A stretch of 64,000 nt of DNA from Solwaraspora sp. WMMD792 (GTDB lineage: Bacteria; Actinomycetota; Actinomycetes; Mycobacteriales; Micromonosporaceae), in assembly GCF_029626105.1 (NCBI RefSeq), contig NZ_JARUBH010000009.1, forward strand, positions 5,828,001 to 5,892,000, read 5' to 3'. The position numbers were made by a program, and so were the translations under genes. The notes under the pieces were generated by a model, which saw only the letters and a program-made list of their open reading frames with translations, had not been told where the DNA came from and searched no databases. Below are positions 7,873-16,241 of this stretch, in pieces; the first letter of the stretch is position 1, and the number at the start of each line of letters is the position of its first letter.

Positions 7873-9036
7873 ATGGCCGTACGAGGCTGGGGAAGATCGG
7901 TCGCGACGGCGACCGGCATCGCTGCGGGCGCAGGTGCCGCGCAGCTCGGTCTGGGCTACGGCCTCGGCATAGTCGCCTGGTTACCGTCAGTCGACGGCGA
8001 AGGAGAGGCGTCCTGGGTCGCCAGCCTCGCCTGGGCGACGTGGATCACGGCGACCTCGGTGGTGATCGGTGCCGTCGTCGCGGACCGGCTCGCGCCGTCA
8101 CGTCCCAACTCGGAACTGTCGGCCGGCACCGATCCGGATCGAACGCCGGACAGCCTGCTGACCGCGAGCCTGTGGCGACTAGCCCTCGCCGCGGCGGCCG
8201 CGATCGGCGGGATGCTCACGGTCGCCCTGATCGCCGTACCCGCGCGCAGCGCGACGCGGGCTGACACCTTCTCCCCACAGACCATCGCCGCCGGGTACGC
8301 GATGGTGGGCGCGGTCGTCGGACTGCTGATGGCGATCTGGGCGGTCGCTTCCCGGGCGGCGGCGACGAACGCCATCGCCACCGTCGGGTGGCTCTGGCTG
8401 CTGGCGGTGGTCGCCGTGATCGACTCGGTGATCTCCGGCACCGGGCTGACCAGCGCCCAACTCGGCGTCTGGCAGATCACCGCAGACAGCGAACAGTACT
8501 GGTTCCGTAACATCTACCTGCCCGGGGCGGCGCTGTCGCTGGGTTCGGCGTTCATCATCGGCGCGGTCTCCGCCTGGCCGGCCGCCCGCGACGCTCGTCG
8601 CCGGGTGGGTGCCGCGATCTCCGGCGGCGTCGGCCCGGTGCTGATCGCCGCCGCGTACTTCCTGGCCGCCCCCCGGCTGGTGGGGCCGCGGGCGGAGCAA
8701 CTCTCGGCGCATCTGCTCGCCCCGTACGCGGTGATCGCCGGCCTGGCCGGGTCGGTGCTGGTCACCGCGATCGCGCAGCGGCTGGAGATGTCCCGCCGGC
8801 AGCCCGCCACCGCCACCGCCGCCACCACCGACCACGACAGTGCTTCGGCCACCGATGCCCCGGCTACCGGCGGGTCCGCCGACGGCCGGGACGATGTCTC
8901 CGGCTCCGCTGAAGGCCGCGACGCGCCGGTGCCGGAGCAGCCGACCAGTGGCCAGGTGGCCGACGCGCCGGCCCGGGGCACGGCTTCGGTCACCGGCGGG
9001 GGCCGGCCGGCGCCGACCACCCCCGACGGCAGCTGA
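7873..9036 (+). CDS. Multi-pass membrane protein
   Basis: About 387 residues with roughly seven to eight hydrophobic segments in the first 310 residues (for example IAAGAGAAQLGLGYGLGIV and LALAAAAAIGGMLTVALIA), then a long hydrophilic tail rich in Ala, Thr, Asp and Gly that is probably cytoplasmic and disordered. No known transporter motif is visible. The ATG at 7873 was chosen; a GTG at 7864 in frame is an alternative. Divergent from the PASTA protein gene and converging on the GCL-like gene with a gap of only ten bases. Confidence 0.75.
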   Translation: MAVRGWGRSVATATGIAAGAGAAQLGLGYGLGIVAWLPSVDGEGEASWVASLAWATWITATSVVIGAVVADRLAPSRPNSELSAGTDPDRTPDSLLTASLWRLALAAAAAIGGMLTVALIAVPARSATRADTFSPQTIAAGYAMVGAVVGLLMAIWAVASRAAATNAIATVGWLWLLAVVAVIDSVISGTGLTSAQLGVWQITADSEQYWFRNIYLPGAALSLGSAFIIGAVSAWPAARDARRRVGAAISGGVGPVLIAAAYFLAAPRLVGPRAEQLSAHLLAPYAVIAGLAGSVLVTAIAQRLEMSRRQPATATAATTDHDSASATDAPATGGSADGRDDVSGSAEGRDAPVPEQPTSGQVADAPARGTASVTGGGRPAPTTPDGS

Positions 9037-9046
9037 ACAGCGCGAA

Positions 9047-10528
9047 TCAGTCGACCGGCCAGGTGTGCACCGGTTCGTTGCTGCGTTGCAGTTCGGCGTA
9101 GCGCTGCAGCATCTGGTGCAGCGCGTCGGGTCGGGCCAGGCCCTGCTCCCGCTCGGCCCGCCAGACCGACTCGGTCTGCCAGACCGCGCCGTTGCGCCTC
9201 AACCGACAGCGTTGTTCGATGATGCCGAGCAGCCGGTCGCGATGCTGTGGCGAGACCCCGAACCGGTCCAGACCGGCGTACGCCTTGGGGAGCAGGACGT
9301 CCAACACCAGATCGGTGACCGGGATCTCGCCGAGCTGCGGCCAGTGCATATGTGCGGCGATCCCGCGCCGCGCCGCCTGGTGGAAGTTCTCCTCGGCCGC
9401 GCCGAAGCTCAGCTGGCTCCACACCGGGCGGTCCGCCTCGGCGAGCTCCCTGGCCAGGCCGAAGTAGAAGGCGGCGTTGGCGAGCATGTCGACGACGGTC
9501 GGCCCGGCGGGCAGCACCCGGTTCTCCACCCGCAGGTGCGGTCGACCGTGCATGATGTCGTACACCGGCCGGTTCCACCGGTAGACGGTGCCGTTGTGCA
9601 GCCGTAGCTCGCTGAGCTCGGGAACGCCGCCGGCCTGCAGCACCTCGACCGGATCCTCGTCGGCGCAGATCGGCAGCAACGGCGGGAAGTACCGGACATT
9701 CTCCTCGAAAAGGTCGAAGATCGAGGTGATCCACCGTTCACCGAACCACACCCGGGGCCGTACGCCCTGCGCCTTCAGCTCGTCCGGCCGGGTGTCGGTG
9801 GCCTGCTCGAACAGCACGATGCGGGTCTCCGCCCAGAGCTGTTTGCTGTAGAAGTACGGCGCGTTGGCACCGAGCGCCACCTGGACCGCCGCGATGGCCT
9901 GGGACGCGTTCCAATAGTTGGCGAAGTTGTCCGGGGAGACCTGCAGGTGGAACTGCACACTGGTGCAGCCGGCCTCCGGGGCGATCGAGTCGGTGTACGC
10001 CTGCAGCCGCTCCACGCCCCGGATGTCCAGCCGGATGTCCTCCCCGCGGGCGGCGACGATCTGCTCGTTGAGCACCCGGTAGCGCCCGTTGGTGGAGATG
10101 TTGTTCAGCACCAGGTGCTGTGGGGTGAGGGTGGGCAGGATGCCGATCAGGATGATGGCCGCCTCGGCCTTCGCCGCCCGGTCACCGGCGCGGGCGAGGC
10201 TGGCCTGCAGGTCGGCTTCGTAGTCGGCGAAGCCGTCGGCCTCGATCAGCCGCGGGCGCGCGTTGAGTTCGAGGTTGAACTGCCCCAGCTCGGTCTGGAA
10301 GGTGGGGTCCGCGAGGTTGGCCAGGATCTCCGCGTTGCGCATCGCCGGCTCCGCGTACGGGTCCACCAGGTTCAGCTCGATCTCCAGCCCGGTCGTCGGC
10401 CGGTCGGCGTCGAACTTGAAGTCGTCGAGCATCAGCGCGAAGACGTCGAGGCAGCGGCGAACTTTTTGCCGGTAACGTACGCGATCCTCCCGACTGAACG
10501 ACGCGCGTGAACCGACATCCCTGCCCAT
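9047..10528 (-). CDS. Glutamate-cysteine ligase family enzyme
   Basis: A 493-residue soluble protein of the GCS2/ATP-grasp-like glutamate-cysteine ligase type used by actinobacteria. Visible landmarks are TTGLEIELNLVD (substrate and Mg-binding acidic segment, about residue 45), FNLELNARPR, SVQFHLQVSPDNFANYWNA, GRPHLRVENRVLPAGPT and a C-terminal arginine-rich region. Members join glutamate to cysteine or related amines; since actinomycetes use mycothiol rather than glutathione, the true substrate is uncertain. The ATG at 10528 is set by a good GGGAGGG Shine-Dalgarno; a longer frame to 10678 adds a non-conserved Arg/Gly-rich stretch. Confidence 0.85.
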   Translation of the reverse strand: MGRDVGSRASFSREDRVRYRQKVRRCLDVFALMLDDFKFDADRPTTGLEIELNLVDPYAEPAMRNAEILANLADPTFQTELGQFNLELNARPRLIEADGFADYEADLQASLARAGDRAAKAEAAIILIGILPTLTPQHLVLNNISTNGRYRVLNEQIVAARGEDIRLDIRGVERLQAYTDSIAPEAGCTSVQFHLQVSPDNFANYWNASQAIAAVQVALGANAPYFYSKQLWAETRIVLFEQATDTRPDELKAQGVRPRVWFGERWITSIFDLFEENVRYFPPLLPICADEDPVEVLQAGGVPELSELRLHNGTVYRWNRPVYDIMHGRPHLRVENRVLPAGPTVVDMLANAAFYFGLARELAEADRPVWSQLSFGAAEENFHQAARRGIAAHMHWPQLGEIPVTDLVLDVLLPKAYAGLDRFGVSPQHRDRLLGIIEQRCRLRRNGAVWQTESVWRAEREQGLARPDALHQMLQRYAELQRSNEPVHTWPVD

Positions 10529-10749
10529 AATGCCCTCCCCGGCGCGCCCCGAACGACCGCCGCCACGCTCGCTGGCCGAGCGGCGCGGCAGAACCGTTCC
10601 GACTGTGTGGTGATGCAACCCTGCTCGACCGCGGCTGTCGCCGGCTCCCCCAGCCGGGACAGGCGTTGATCGCCCCAAAGTGAGCGGACCGAAGCGCTCG
10701 GTTTCACCTTTTCACATCCGACGGGCGTCTTCTACTGGGGTTACTACAG

Positions 10750-10794
10750 ACAGCGGCACCCCGGTCACCGAAGAGGTGACCGGGGTGCCGCTGT
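10750..10794 (-). terminator. Very strong hairpin terminator after yceI
   Basis: A perfect 20-base-pair stem with a five-base loop (GAAGA at 10770-10774). On the minus strand it starts 27 bases after the yceI stop and is followed by a T-containing stretch (TCTGTAGTAAC). It also isolates the GCL-like gene from yceI. Confidence 0.88.
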
Positions 10795-10820
10795 GTCGCG
10801 CCGGGTACGGGCGCCGTGGT

Positions 10821-11396
10821 TCACCCCTGACGGATGGCTTCGCCCTCGATCTCGATCTTGATCTTCTTGCCGACCAGCACGCCGCCGGTCTCCAGGGCGA
10901 CGTTCCAGGTCAGGCCGAACTCCTCACGGTCGATCTCGGTGCTGGCGGTGAAACCGAAGATGTCCTGGCCGAACGGGCTGCGGCCGGCGCCCTCGAACTC
11001 GACGGCGAGCTCCACCGGCCGGGTCACGTCCTTGACCGTCAGGTCACCGGCGAGCACGAACTCGTTGCCGCTGTGCGAGACGATCCCGGTGCTGCGGAAC
11101 TCGATGGTGGTGAACTTCTCGACGTCGAGGAAGTCGCCGCCGCGCAGGTGGGCGTCCCGGTCGGCCTGCCCGGTGTTGATGCTGGCCGCCTGCAGCACCG
11201 CGGTGACCGACGACTGCAGCGGGTCCTCGGCGACGGTGATGGTGGCGGTGGCGTCGGTGAACTCACCGCGGACCTTGCTGACCATCATGTGGCGGGCGAC
11301 GAACCCGACCCGCCGGTGGGCCTGGTCGAGCTCGTAGGTGCCGGCGGTGGGGATGGTGATGCCGTTCCACTCGCGGGTGGTCTGGTCGGTGCTCAT
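10821..11396 (-). CDS. YceI family lipocalin-fold protein
   Basis: A 191-residue YceI protein: GTYELDQAHRRVGFVARHMM near the start, RGEFTDATATI, a RDAHLRGGDFLDVEKFTTIEF segment, LTVKDVTRPVELAVEF and GLTWNVALETGGVLVGKKI near the end. YceI proteins are beta-barrels that bind long isoprenoid or amide lipids. There is no signal peptide, so this one is cytoplasmic, as is common in actinobacteria. Its promoter sits between it and the divergent MarR gene, and repression by that MarR protein is likely from the arrangement. A strong terminator follows. Confidence 0.92.
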   Translation of the reverse strand: MSTDQTTREWNGITIPTAGTYELDQAHRRVGFVARHMMVSKVRGEFTDATATITVAEDPLQSSVTAVLQAASINTGQADRDAHLRGGDFLDVEKFTTIEFRSTGIVSHSGNEFVLAGDLTVKDVTRPVELAVEFEGAGRSPFGQDIFGFTASTEIDREEFGLTWNVALETGGVLVGKKIKIEIEGEAIRQG

Positions 11397-11450
11397 GGCT
11401 GCTGCCTCTCGCGGACATCCGGTTGAAGGGGGAACATGTGCGACAGCAAC

Positions 11451-11479
11451 AATAGACTAGGCAATATTCCTCATGTCAA
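11451..11479 (-). promoter_or_regulatory. Promoter of yceI
   Basis: On the minus strand TTGACA (11479-11474) and TCTATT (11456-11451) are separated by exactly 17 bases. The predicted transcript starts near 11445 and would carry a leader of about 50 bases with a GAGAGG ribosome site. The spacer contains the AATATT core at 11463-11468, a plausible MarR contact. Confidence 0.6.
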
Positions 11480-11486
11480 GTACTGC

Positions 11487-11492
11487 TACGAT
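11487..11492 (+). promoter_or_regulatory. -10 element of a leaderless marR promoter
   Basis: TACGAT fits TANNNT and ends six bases before the GTG at 11499, placing the transcript start at the start codon. No Shine-Dalgarno precedes the GTG, which supports leaderless translation. Confidence 0.5.
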
Positions 11493-11498
11493 GACCTG

Positions 11499-11990
11499 GT
11501 GACCGAGAACCTCGCCGACGATCCCCGGATCACCGCGATCGGCCTCCTCTTCGAAGTCCACACCGGGCTCGCGGCCCGCTTCGCGGCGCAGTTCGAGGAG
11601 CACGGCCTGTCGACGGTCGAGTTCGAGGTGCTGATGCGGCTGCGCCGTTCCGCAGGTCACCAACTGCGGATGACCGACCTAGCCGCTCAGGCTGCGCTGT
11701 CCACCAGTGGCGCGACCCGGGTGGTCGACCGGATGGTGCGCGACGGGCTGGTCTGCCGGCGCGCCTGCCCATCCGACCGGCGCAGCTCGTACGCGGTGCT
11801 CACCCGGGCCGGTCAGCAACGCCTCGACGACACTCTCCCCGGTCACCTACAGCTGATCGACAAGTGGTTCACCGGTCAGTTCGCGCCTGCGGAGTTGACG
11901 ACGCTGCTCGACACCCTCCGACGCCTTCGTGACGCGGTGCATCCGCAGGCAACCGCCGGCAGTGACGAAGCGACCGCGCCGGTGAGTTGA
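11499..11990 (+). CDS. MarR family transcriptional regulator
   Basis: A 163-residue winged-helix protein. The DNA-binding part is LSTVEFEVLMRLRRSAGHQLRMTDLA..., with recognition helix STSGATRVVDRMV and the wing RRACPSDRRSSYAVLT ending in the usual Gly-rich turn. Flanking helices would form the dimer interface. It is divergent from yceI across about 100 bases, the usual layout for a local repressor. The GTG start follows a TACGAT -10 at leaderless spacing; an upstream frame to 11436 would cross the yceI promoter and is rejected. The ligand is unknown. Confidence 0.88.
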   Translation: MTENLADDPRITAIGLLFEVHTGLAARFAAQFEEHGLSTVEFEVLMRLRRSAGHQLRMTDLAAQAALSTSGATRVVDRMVRDGLVCRRACPSDRRSSYAVLTRAGQQRLDDTLPGHLQLIDKWFTGQFAPAELTTLLDTLRRLRDAVHPQATAGSDEATAPVS

Positions 11991-12183
11991 CCGACGCCGG
12001 CACCGGCAGAAGGACCGGCAGAAAGCACCCTCGATCAACGACATAAGGCCCTGAAAGCCGCAAACAGCTCGGATGGGCCGGATAGCGTACTGGCGACCGG
12101 GAACGTAACGGGGGGTGCGGCGCGAAGGCCAGGACAGTGGTCCAGGCCGGGGGGCGATTCCGCGCCAACCCGGGGGGCGTGTC

Positions 12184-12223
12184 GACGTCCGGCGGGTGGC
12201 CAGTGATGGCCCCGCCGGACGTC
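12184..12223 (-). terminator. Hairpin terminator after the STAND regulator gene
   Basis: A perfect 13-base-pair stem (GACGTCCGGCGGG with CCCGCCGGACGTC) encloses a 14-base loop. It lies 17 bases beyond the stop of the minus-strand gene and faces the end of marR. Confidence 0.75.
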
Positions 12224-12239
12224 CGCGTCTTGACCTGAT

Positions 12240-14885
12240 TCAGCCCTGACCCACCGCGTCCCGTTCCCGGGGAAGCAGCGTGATCCCGGCACTGTGGCAG
12301 GCCGCCGCCAACCGGTCCCGGGCCGCAGCCCGCGACACCGCCGTCTCGGCGTGCACCACCAGCCCCACCATCGCCTCCAACGCGTCCCGCGGCTCCGGGC
12401 CGTTGCCCAGCGAACGGGCCGCCACGGCGTACCACTCCATCGCCAGCTCCCGTTCCCCGCGCCGCGCCGCGAGGGTCGCCTCGATCAACGCGCACCGGGG
12501 ATCGTCGTCCGGCCCGGCGTGGTCGGCATGGTGGACCGGCCGGTCCACCATCTCCACCGGCATCACCTGACCACGGAGCTCGGTCAGGGCGTCGGCCGCT
12601 TCCGCGAGGCGGCCGTCCTGGGCCAGCGCCAGCCCGACGATGCCCAACACCTGCCGCCGATGACTCGGATCACCGACGGCGGTCAACGCCGCCAACACCC
12701 GGCGTCCCAGGTCGGCTGCCCGCGCGTACCGGCCCTCCAACCTGGCCACCTCGGCCAGGTTGGCCCGGGCCAGCAGCCGCAACCGGTCCTCGCCGGACCT
12801 GGCCGCGAGCCGGTCGACCGCCGCCAGCCGGCGTCGGGCGGCCCGGAGGTCACCCGACCGGATCTCGTGCCGGGCCAACGCGTGCTGGGCGAGCGTCATC
12901 TCCCGGATCCGGCCGATCCGGCCGGCCAGGGCGAGCACCGCCTCGGAGTGCGCCCGCGCCTCGTCGAACCGACCGGCGGCCAGGCAGGCGGCGCTGAGCA
13001 CGGTACGCGCGGCCAGCTCACCCGACGTCTCCCCGAGCTCGATGAAGGTGGCCAGCGCCGACCGGACGGCCGGCAGTTCCTGCGGACCGGCGTCGTGCTC
13101 CAGCGCGAGCTGGGCCACGCCGATCTGGGCCCAGGCCCGGATCGCCAGGTCCGCGTCGGCCAACTGCGGGTCGTCGAGCAGCCGGCGCAGCCAGCGCCGG
13201 CCGGCCACGTCGCGCCCCCGGAACCGCCACCACCGGGGCAGGGCGGCGGCCAGCCGCAGGGCGGTGTGCGGGTCGTCGTTGGCGGAGTGGGCGAGCGCGG
13301 CCCACAGGTCACTGGCCACCTCGTCGAGCCGACTGACGACGGTGACCAGCTTCGGCCCGGCCAGGTCGACCGCCGCCCGCTCGGCGAGCCGCGCGAACAG
13401 CACGGCGTGCCGCCGCCGGATCGCCGACAGTTCGCCGTGTGCGGCGGCCCGCTCGGTGGCCAGGTCCCGCACCACGTCGATCAGCCGGAACCGGTACGGA
13501 CCCGCGCCCCGGGCACCGAGCAGCCCCAACGACATGAGCCGGTCGAGGAACGGCACCGGGTCGACCCGACCGTCCTGATCCGACCGGCTCATGTCGGGCT
13601 GGCCGATGTCGAGTTGCCCAACATCCGGCTGGACCGGATCCTCGGCGAGCATCCCCTCGGCCAGCTCGACCGACCACCGGTTGCGGAACACCGAGAGCCG
13701 ACGTACGCCGCGCCGCTCGGCGGGCGTGAGCAGCGCGTAGCTTGCCGCGACCGCGTCGCGCAGGGTCACCGCCACGGCTTCCCTGCTGGGTGGTGGCACG
13801 GCCAGGTCGAGCAGCCGGTCGCCGTACCGGTTGAAGATCTCGTTCAGGTCGAGCGCCCGCCCCCGGGCGGCGGCCAGCTCGATGGCCAGCGGCAGCCCGC
13901 CGAGCCGCCGGACGAGCCCGACCAGCGCGCCGACCTCGCCGGGGTGCACCGGTTCCCGGCGTACCTGCCGGAGCCGGGCCAGGAAGAGCCGCGCCGCCGG
14001 GTAGCCGGCGACCGTGGCCAGGTCGGCCTCGGTGTCGGCCGGCGGCACCTCCAGCGGCGTGACCGGCCAGACCCGTTCACCGGGGAGCCCGACCGGGTGC
14101 CGGCCGGTCGCCACCACCTGCAGCGACGGCGCGGTACGGGTCAGCCAGTGCAGCGCGTCGGCCATCGCCACCGGCGCCCGTTCCACCGCGTCGACCAGCA
14201 GCAGTGCCGGGCCGTCGGCGAGCCGGGCCGCCAGATCGTTGACCCGCCCGACGCCGAAGACGGTGGCGGTGGCGGTCAGTACGTCACTGACGGTGGAGCC
14301 TTCGGTGACGACGATGCCACCGGTGCCGCCCGGGTACCGGTCGGTCACCTCGGCGGCGACCGCGAGCGCCAGGCTGGTCTTGCCGACTCCGGCCAGTCCG
14401 ACCAGGCTGATCAGCCCTGCCCCGGCACCGGGTCCCGCAGTCAGCAGGCCGACGAGGTCGGCCACGTCGCAGTCGCGGCCGATCAGCTCGCCGGGCAGCG
14501 GGACGCCCCGGCTACGGCCGGGCCCGACCAACGTCTCGATGTCGCCGGCAGCCTCGCTGGGCGGCCCGGCCGGGAACGCCGTGGTGGCGAGTGCGGGGGT
14601 CAGCTGGCGCGGGATCGTCGGACGCGGCTCGGCCGGCCGGCCCCGCGCCGCCGCGTGAAACTCGGCCCGGTCCTCTCCGGTCAGGCCGAGCGCGGCGACG
14701 AGCAGATCGACCGTGGTCCGCTGCGGGCGGGCGGTACGGGCCCGTTCCAGGTCCCGGACGGTACGCACGCCGACCCCGGCCACCGCGGCGAGCTCCGCCT
14801 GGGTCAGGCCGACGGCCAGCCGTCGGCTGCGGAGTAGTTCGTCGAACCCGACCCTGCTCTGGTCAGGAGCATGATCCGGACTCAT
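12240..14885 (-). CDS. Large XRE-STAND ATPase-TPR regulator
   Basis: An 881-residue signalling protein. Residues about 13-62 are an XRE helix-turn-helix (LLRSRRLAVGLTQAELAAVA, GVGVRTVRDLERA). Residues about 130-420 form an NB-ARC-like ATPase: Walker A GLAGVGKT at 163-170, Walker B LLLVDAVERAP near 230, and a GGLPLAIELAA motif. The C-terminal half is helical with TPR-like repeats (for example ARANLAEVARLEGRYARAADL). This is the AfsR-like scheme without a BTAD domain: ATP-driven assembly on ligand sensing would control DNA binding. Targets are unknown. Start ATG at 14885. The plus-strand frame through the whole gene is a GC-rich shadow. Confidence 0.88.
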   Translation of the reverse strand: MSPDHAPDQSRVGFDELLRSRRLAVGLTQAELAAVAGVGVRTVRDLERARTARPQRTTVDLLVAALGLTGEDRAEFHAAARGRPAEPRPTIPRQLTPALATTAFPAGPPSEAAGDIETLVGPGRSRGVPLPGELIGRDCDVADLVGLLTAGPGAGAGLISLVGLAGVGKTSLALAVAAEVTDRYPGGTGGIVVTEGSTVSDVLTATATVFGVGRVNDLAARLADGPALLLVDAVERAPVAMADALHWLTRTAPSLQVVATGRHPVGLPGERVWPVTPLEVPPADTEADLATVAGYPAARLFLARLRQVRREPVHPGEVGALVGLVRRLGGLPLAIELAAARGRALDLNEIFNRYGDRLLDLAVPPPSREAVAVTLRDAVAASYALLTPAERRGVRRLSVFRNRWSVELAEGMLAEDPVQPDVGQLDIGQPDMSRSDQDGRVDPVPFLDRLMSLGLLGARGAGPYRFRLIDVVRDLATERAAAHGELSAIRRRHAVLFARLAERAAVDLAGPKLVTVVSRLDEVASDLWAALAHSANDDPHTALRLAAALPRWWRFRGRDVAGRRWLRRLLDDPQLADADLAIRAWAQIGVAQLALEHDAGPQELPAVRSALATFIELGETSGELAARTVLSAACLAAGRFDEARAHSEAVLALAGRIGRIREMTLAQHALARHEIRSGDLRAARRRLAAVDRLAARSGEDRLRLLARANLAEVARLEGRYARAADLGRRVLAALTAVGDPSHRRQVLGIVGLALAQDGRLAEAADALTELRGQVMPVEMVDRPVHHADHAGPDDDPRCALIEATLAARRGERELAMEWYAVAARSLGNGPEPRDALEAMVGLVVHAETAVSRAAARDRLAAACHSAGITLLPRERDAVGQG

Positions 14886-15011
14886 GGCAGGAGAGGGTAC
14901 GCATTGCCGGGTGCCCGGGTCAGCTTTCCGTCAGGCTGACGACCCGAAAGGAACGGATTTCCGACACAACCGGGGAGGTGCGGCGCCGCCCGAGGCACCC
15001 TTACAAGATCA

Positions 15012-16169
15012 TCAAGCGTCGGCAAGTCCAAGATCACGAGCGATGATCATTCGCTGGATCTCCGAGGTGCCCTCGCCGATCTCCAGGATCTTCGCGTCGC
15101 GCCAGAAACGCGCGACCGGGAACTCGTTCATGAAGCCGTAACCACCGTGGATCTGGGTCGCCTCCCGGGCGTTCTGCACGGCGCACTCGCTGGCGTGCAG
15201 CTTCGCCACCGCGGCCTGGCGTTTGAACTGGTCCCCGGCGAGCATCCGGGCGGCCGCGTCGTAGTAGGCCAGCCGAGCGGTGTGCGCCCGTACCTCCATG
15301 TCCGCGATCTTGAATTGGATCGCCTGATACCCGCCGATGAGCTGGCCGAATGCGCGGCGCTGACCCGCGTACCGGACGGACTCGTCGACACACCCCTGCG
15401 CGAGGCCGACCGCGAGGGCGGCGATCGCGATCCGCCCCTCGTCGAGGATCCGGAGGAATTGCGCGAACCCCCGACCCCGCTCACCCAGCAGATTATCGGC
15501 CGGAACCCGACAATCGTCGAACGTCAACTCGTGGGTGTCCGAGGCGCACCAGCCGACCTTCGAGTAGCCGGGCGCGACGGTGAACCCCGGCGTCCCGGCC
15601 GGCACGATGATGGTGGACAGTTCCTTCGAACCGTCCGGTCTGGTCCCGGTCACCGCGGTGACCGTGACCAGCGAGGTGATGTCGGTACCCGAGTTGGTGA
15701 TGAACGCCTTCGAACCGTTGATCACCCAGTGGTCGCCGTCGAGCACCGCCCGGGTGGCGGTCCCCCCTGCGTCGGACCCGAACCCCGGCTCGGTCAACCC
15801 GAATCCGGCCAACGCCTCCCCGCTGATCAACTGCGGCAGCCACCGCTCGCGCTGCTCGGGGGTGCCGAACCGGTAGATCGGCATCGCGCCGAGCGAGACC
15901 GCCGCCTCCAGGGTGATCGCCACACTGGAATCGACCCGGGCCAGCTCCTCCAGCACCAGACAGAGCGCGAAGTAGTCGCCGCCCATCCCGCCGTACTCCT
16001 CCGGGAACGGCAACCCGAACAGCCCCATCTTGCCCATCTGGCGGACGATGTCGTACGGGAAGGCGTGCCGCCGGTAGTAGTCACCGATCACCGGCGCGAT
16101 CGCCTCGCGGGCGAACTCGCGGACACTCTCCCGCAGCGCCTCCTGCTCGTCGGTCAGCCTGAAGTCCAT
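15012..16169 (-). CDS. Acyl-CoA dehydrogenase
   Basis: A 385-residue FAD enzyme with the full family architecture: N-terminal helical domain, GFGLTEPGFGSDAGGT substrate/FAD segment, beta domain, and C-terminal helices with QIHGGYGFMNEFPVARFWRDA and EIGEGTSEIQR. The glutamate of EGTS (residue 366) is at the catalytic-base position used by short- and medium-chain enzymes; isovaleryl-CoA dehydrogenases usually lack it there. It is the last gene of an operon with carboxyltransferase, HMG-CoA lyase and biotin carboxylase, so branched-chain (leucine-type) acyl-CoA oxidation is likely. The ATG is preceded by a purine-rich AGAAAGGATCTGAGC. Confidence 0.92.
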   Translation of the reverse strand: MDFRLTDEQEALRESVREFAREAIAPVIGDYYRRHAFPYDIVRQMGKMGLFGLPFPEEYGGMGGDYFALCLVLEELARVDSSVAITLEAAVSLGAMPIYRFGTPEQRERWLPQLISGEALAGFGLTEPGFGSDAGGTATRAVLDGDHWVINGSKAFITNSGTDITSLVTVTAVTGTRPDGSKELSTIIVPAGTPGFTVAPGYSKVGWCASDTHELTFDDCRVPADNLLGERGRGFAQFLRILDEGRIAIAALAVGLAQGCVDESVRYAGQRRAFGQLIGGYQAIQFKIADMEVRAHTARLAYYDAAARMLAGDQFKRQAAVAKLHASECAVQNAREATQIHGGYGFMNEFPVARFWRDAKILEIGEGTSEIQRMIIARDLGLADA

Positions 16170-16241
16170 GCTCAGATCCTTTCTGGAGGACTCGCAGCCC
16201 GATCGGCTGCCACTACACCGGCCGCCGCACCTGCGGTGCCG

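Noticed and set aside
12294-14837. 847-codon plus-strand frame opposite the STAND regulator
   Set aside because: Gln/Arg/Gly/Pro-rich with no domains; typical antisense shadow in high-GC DNA.
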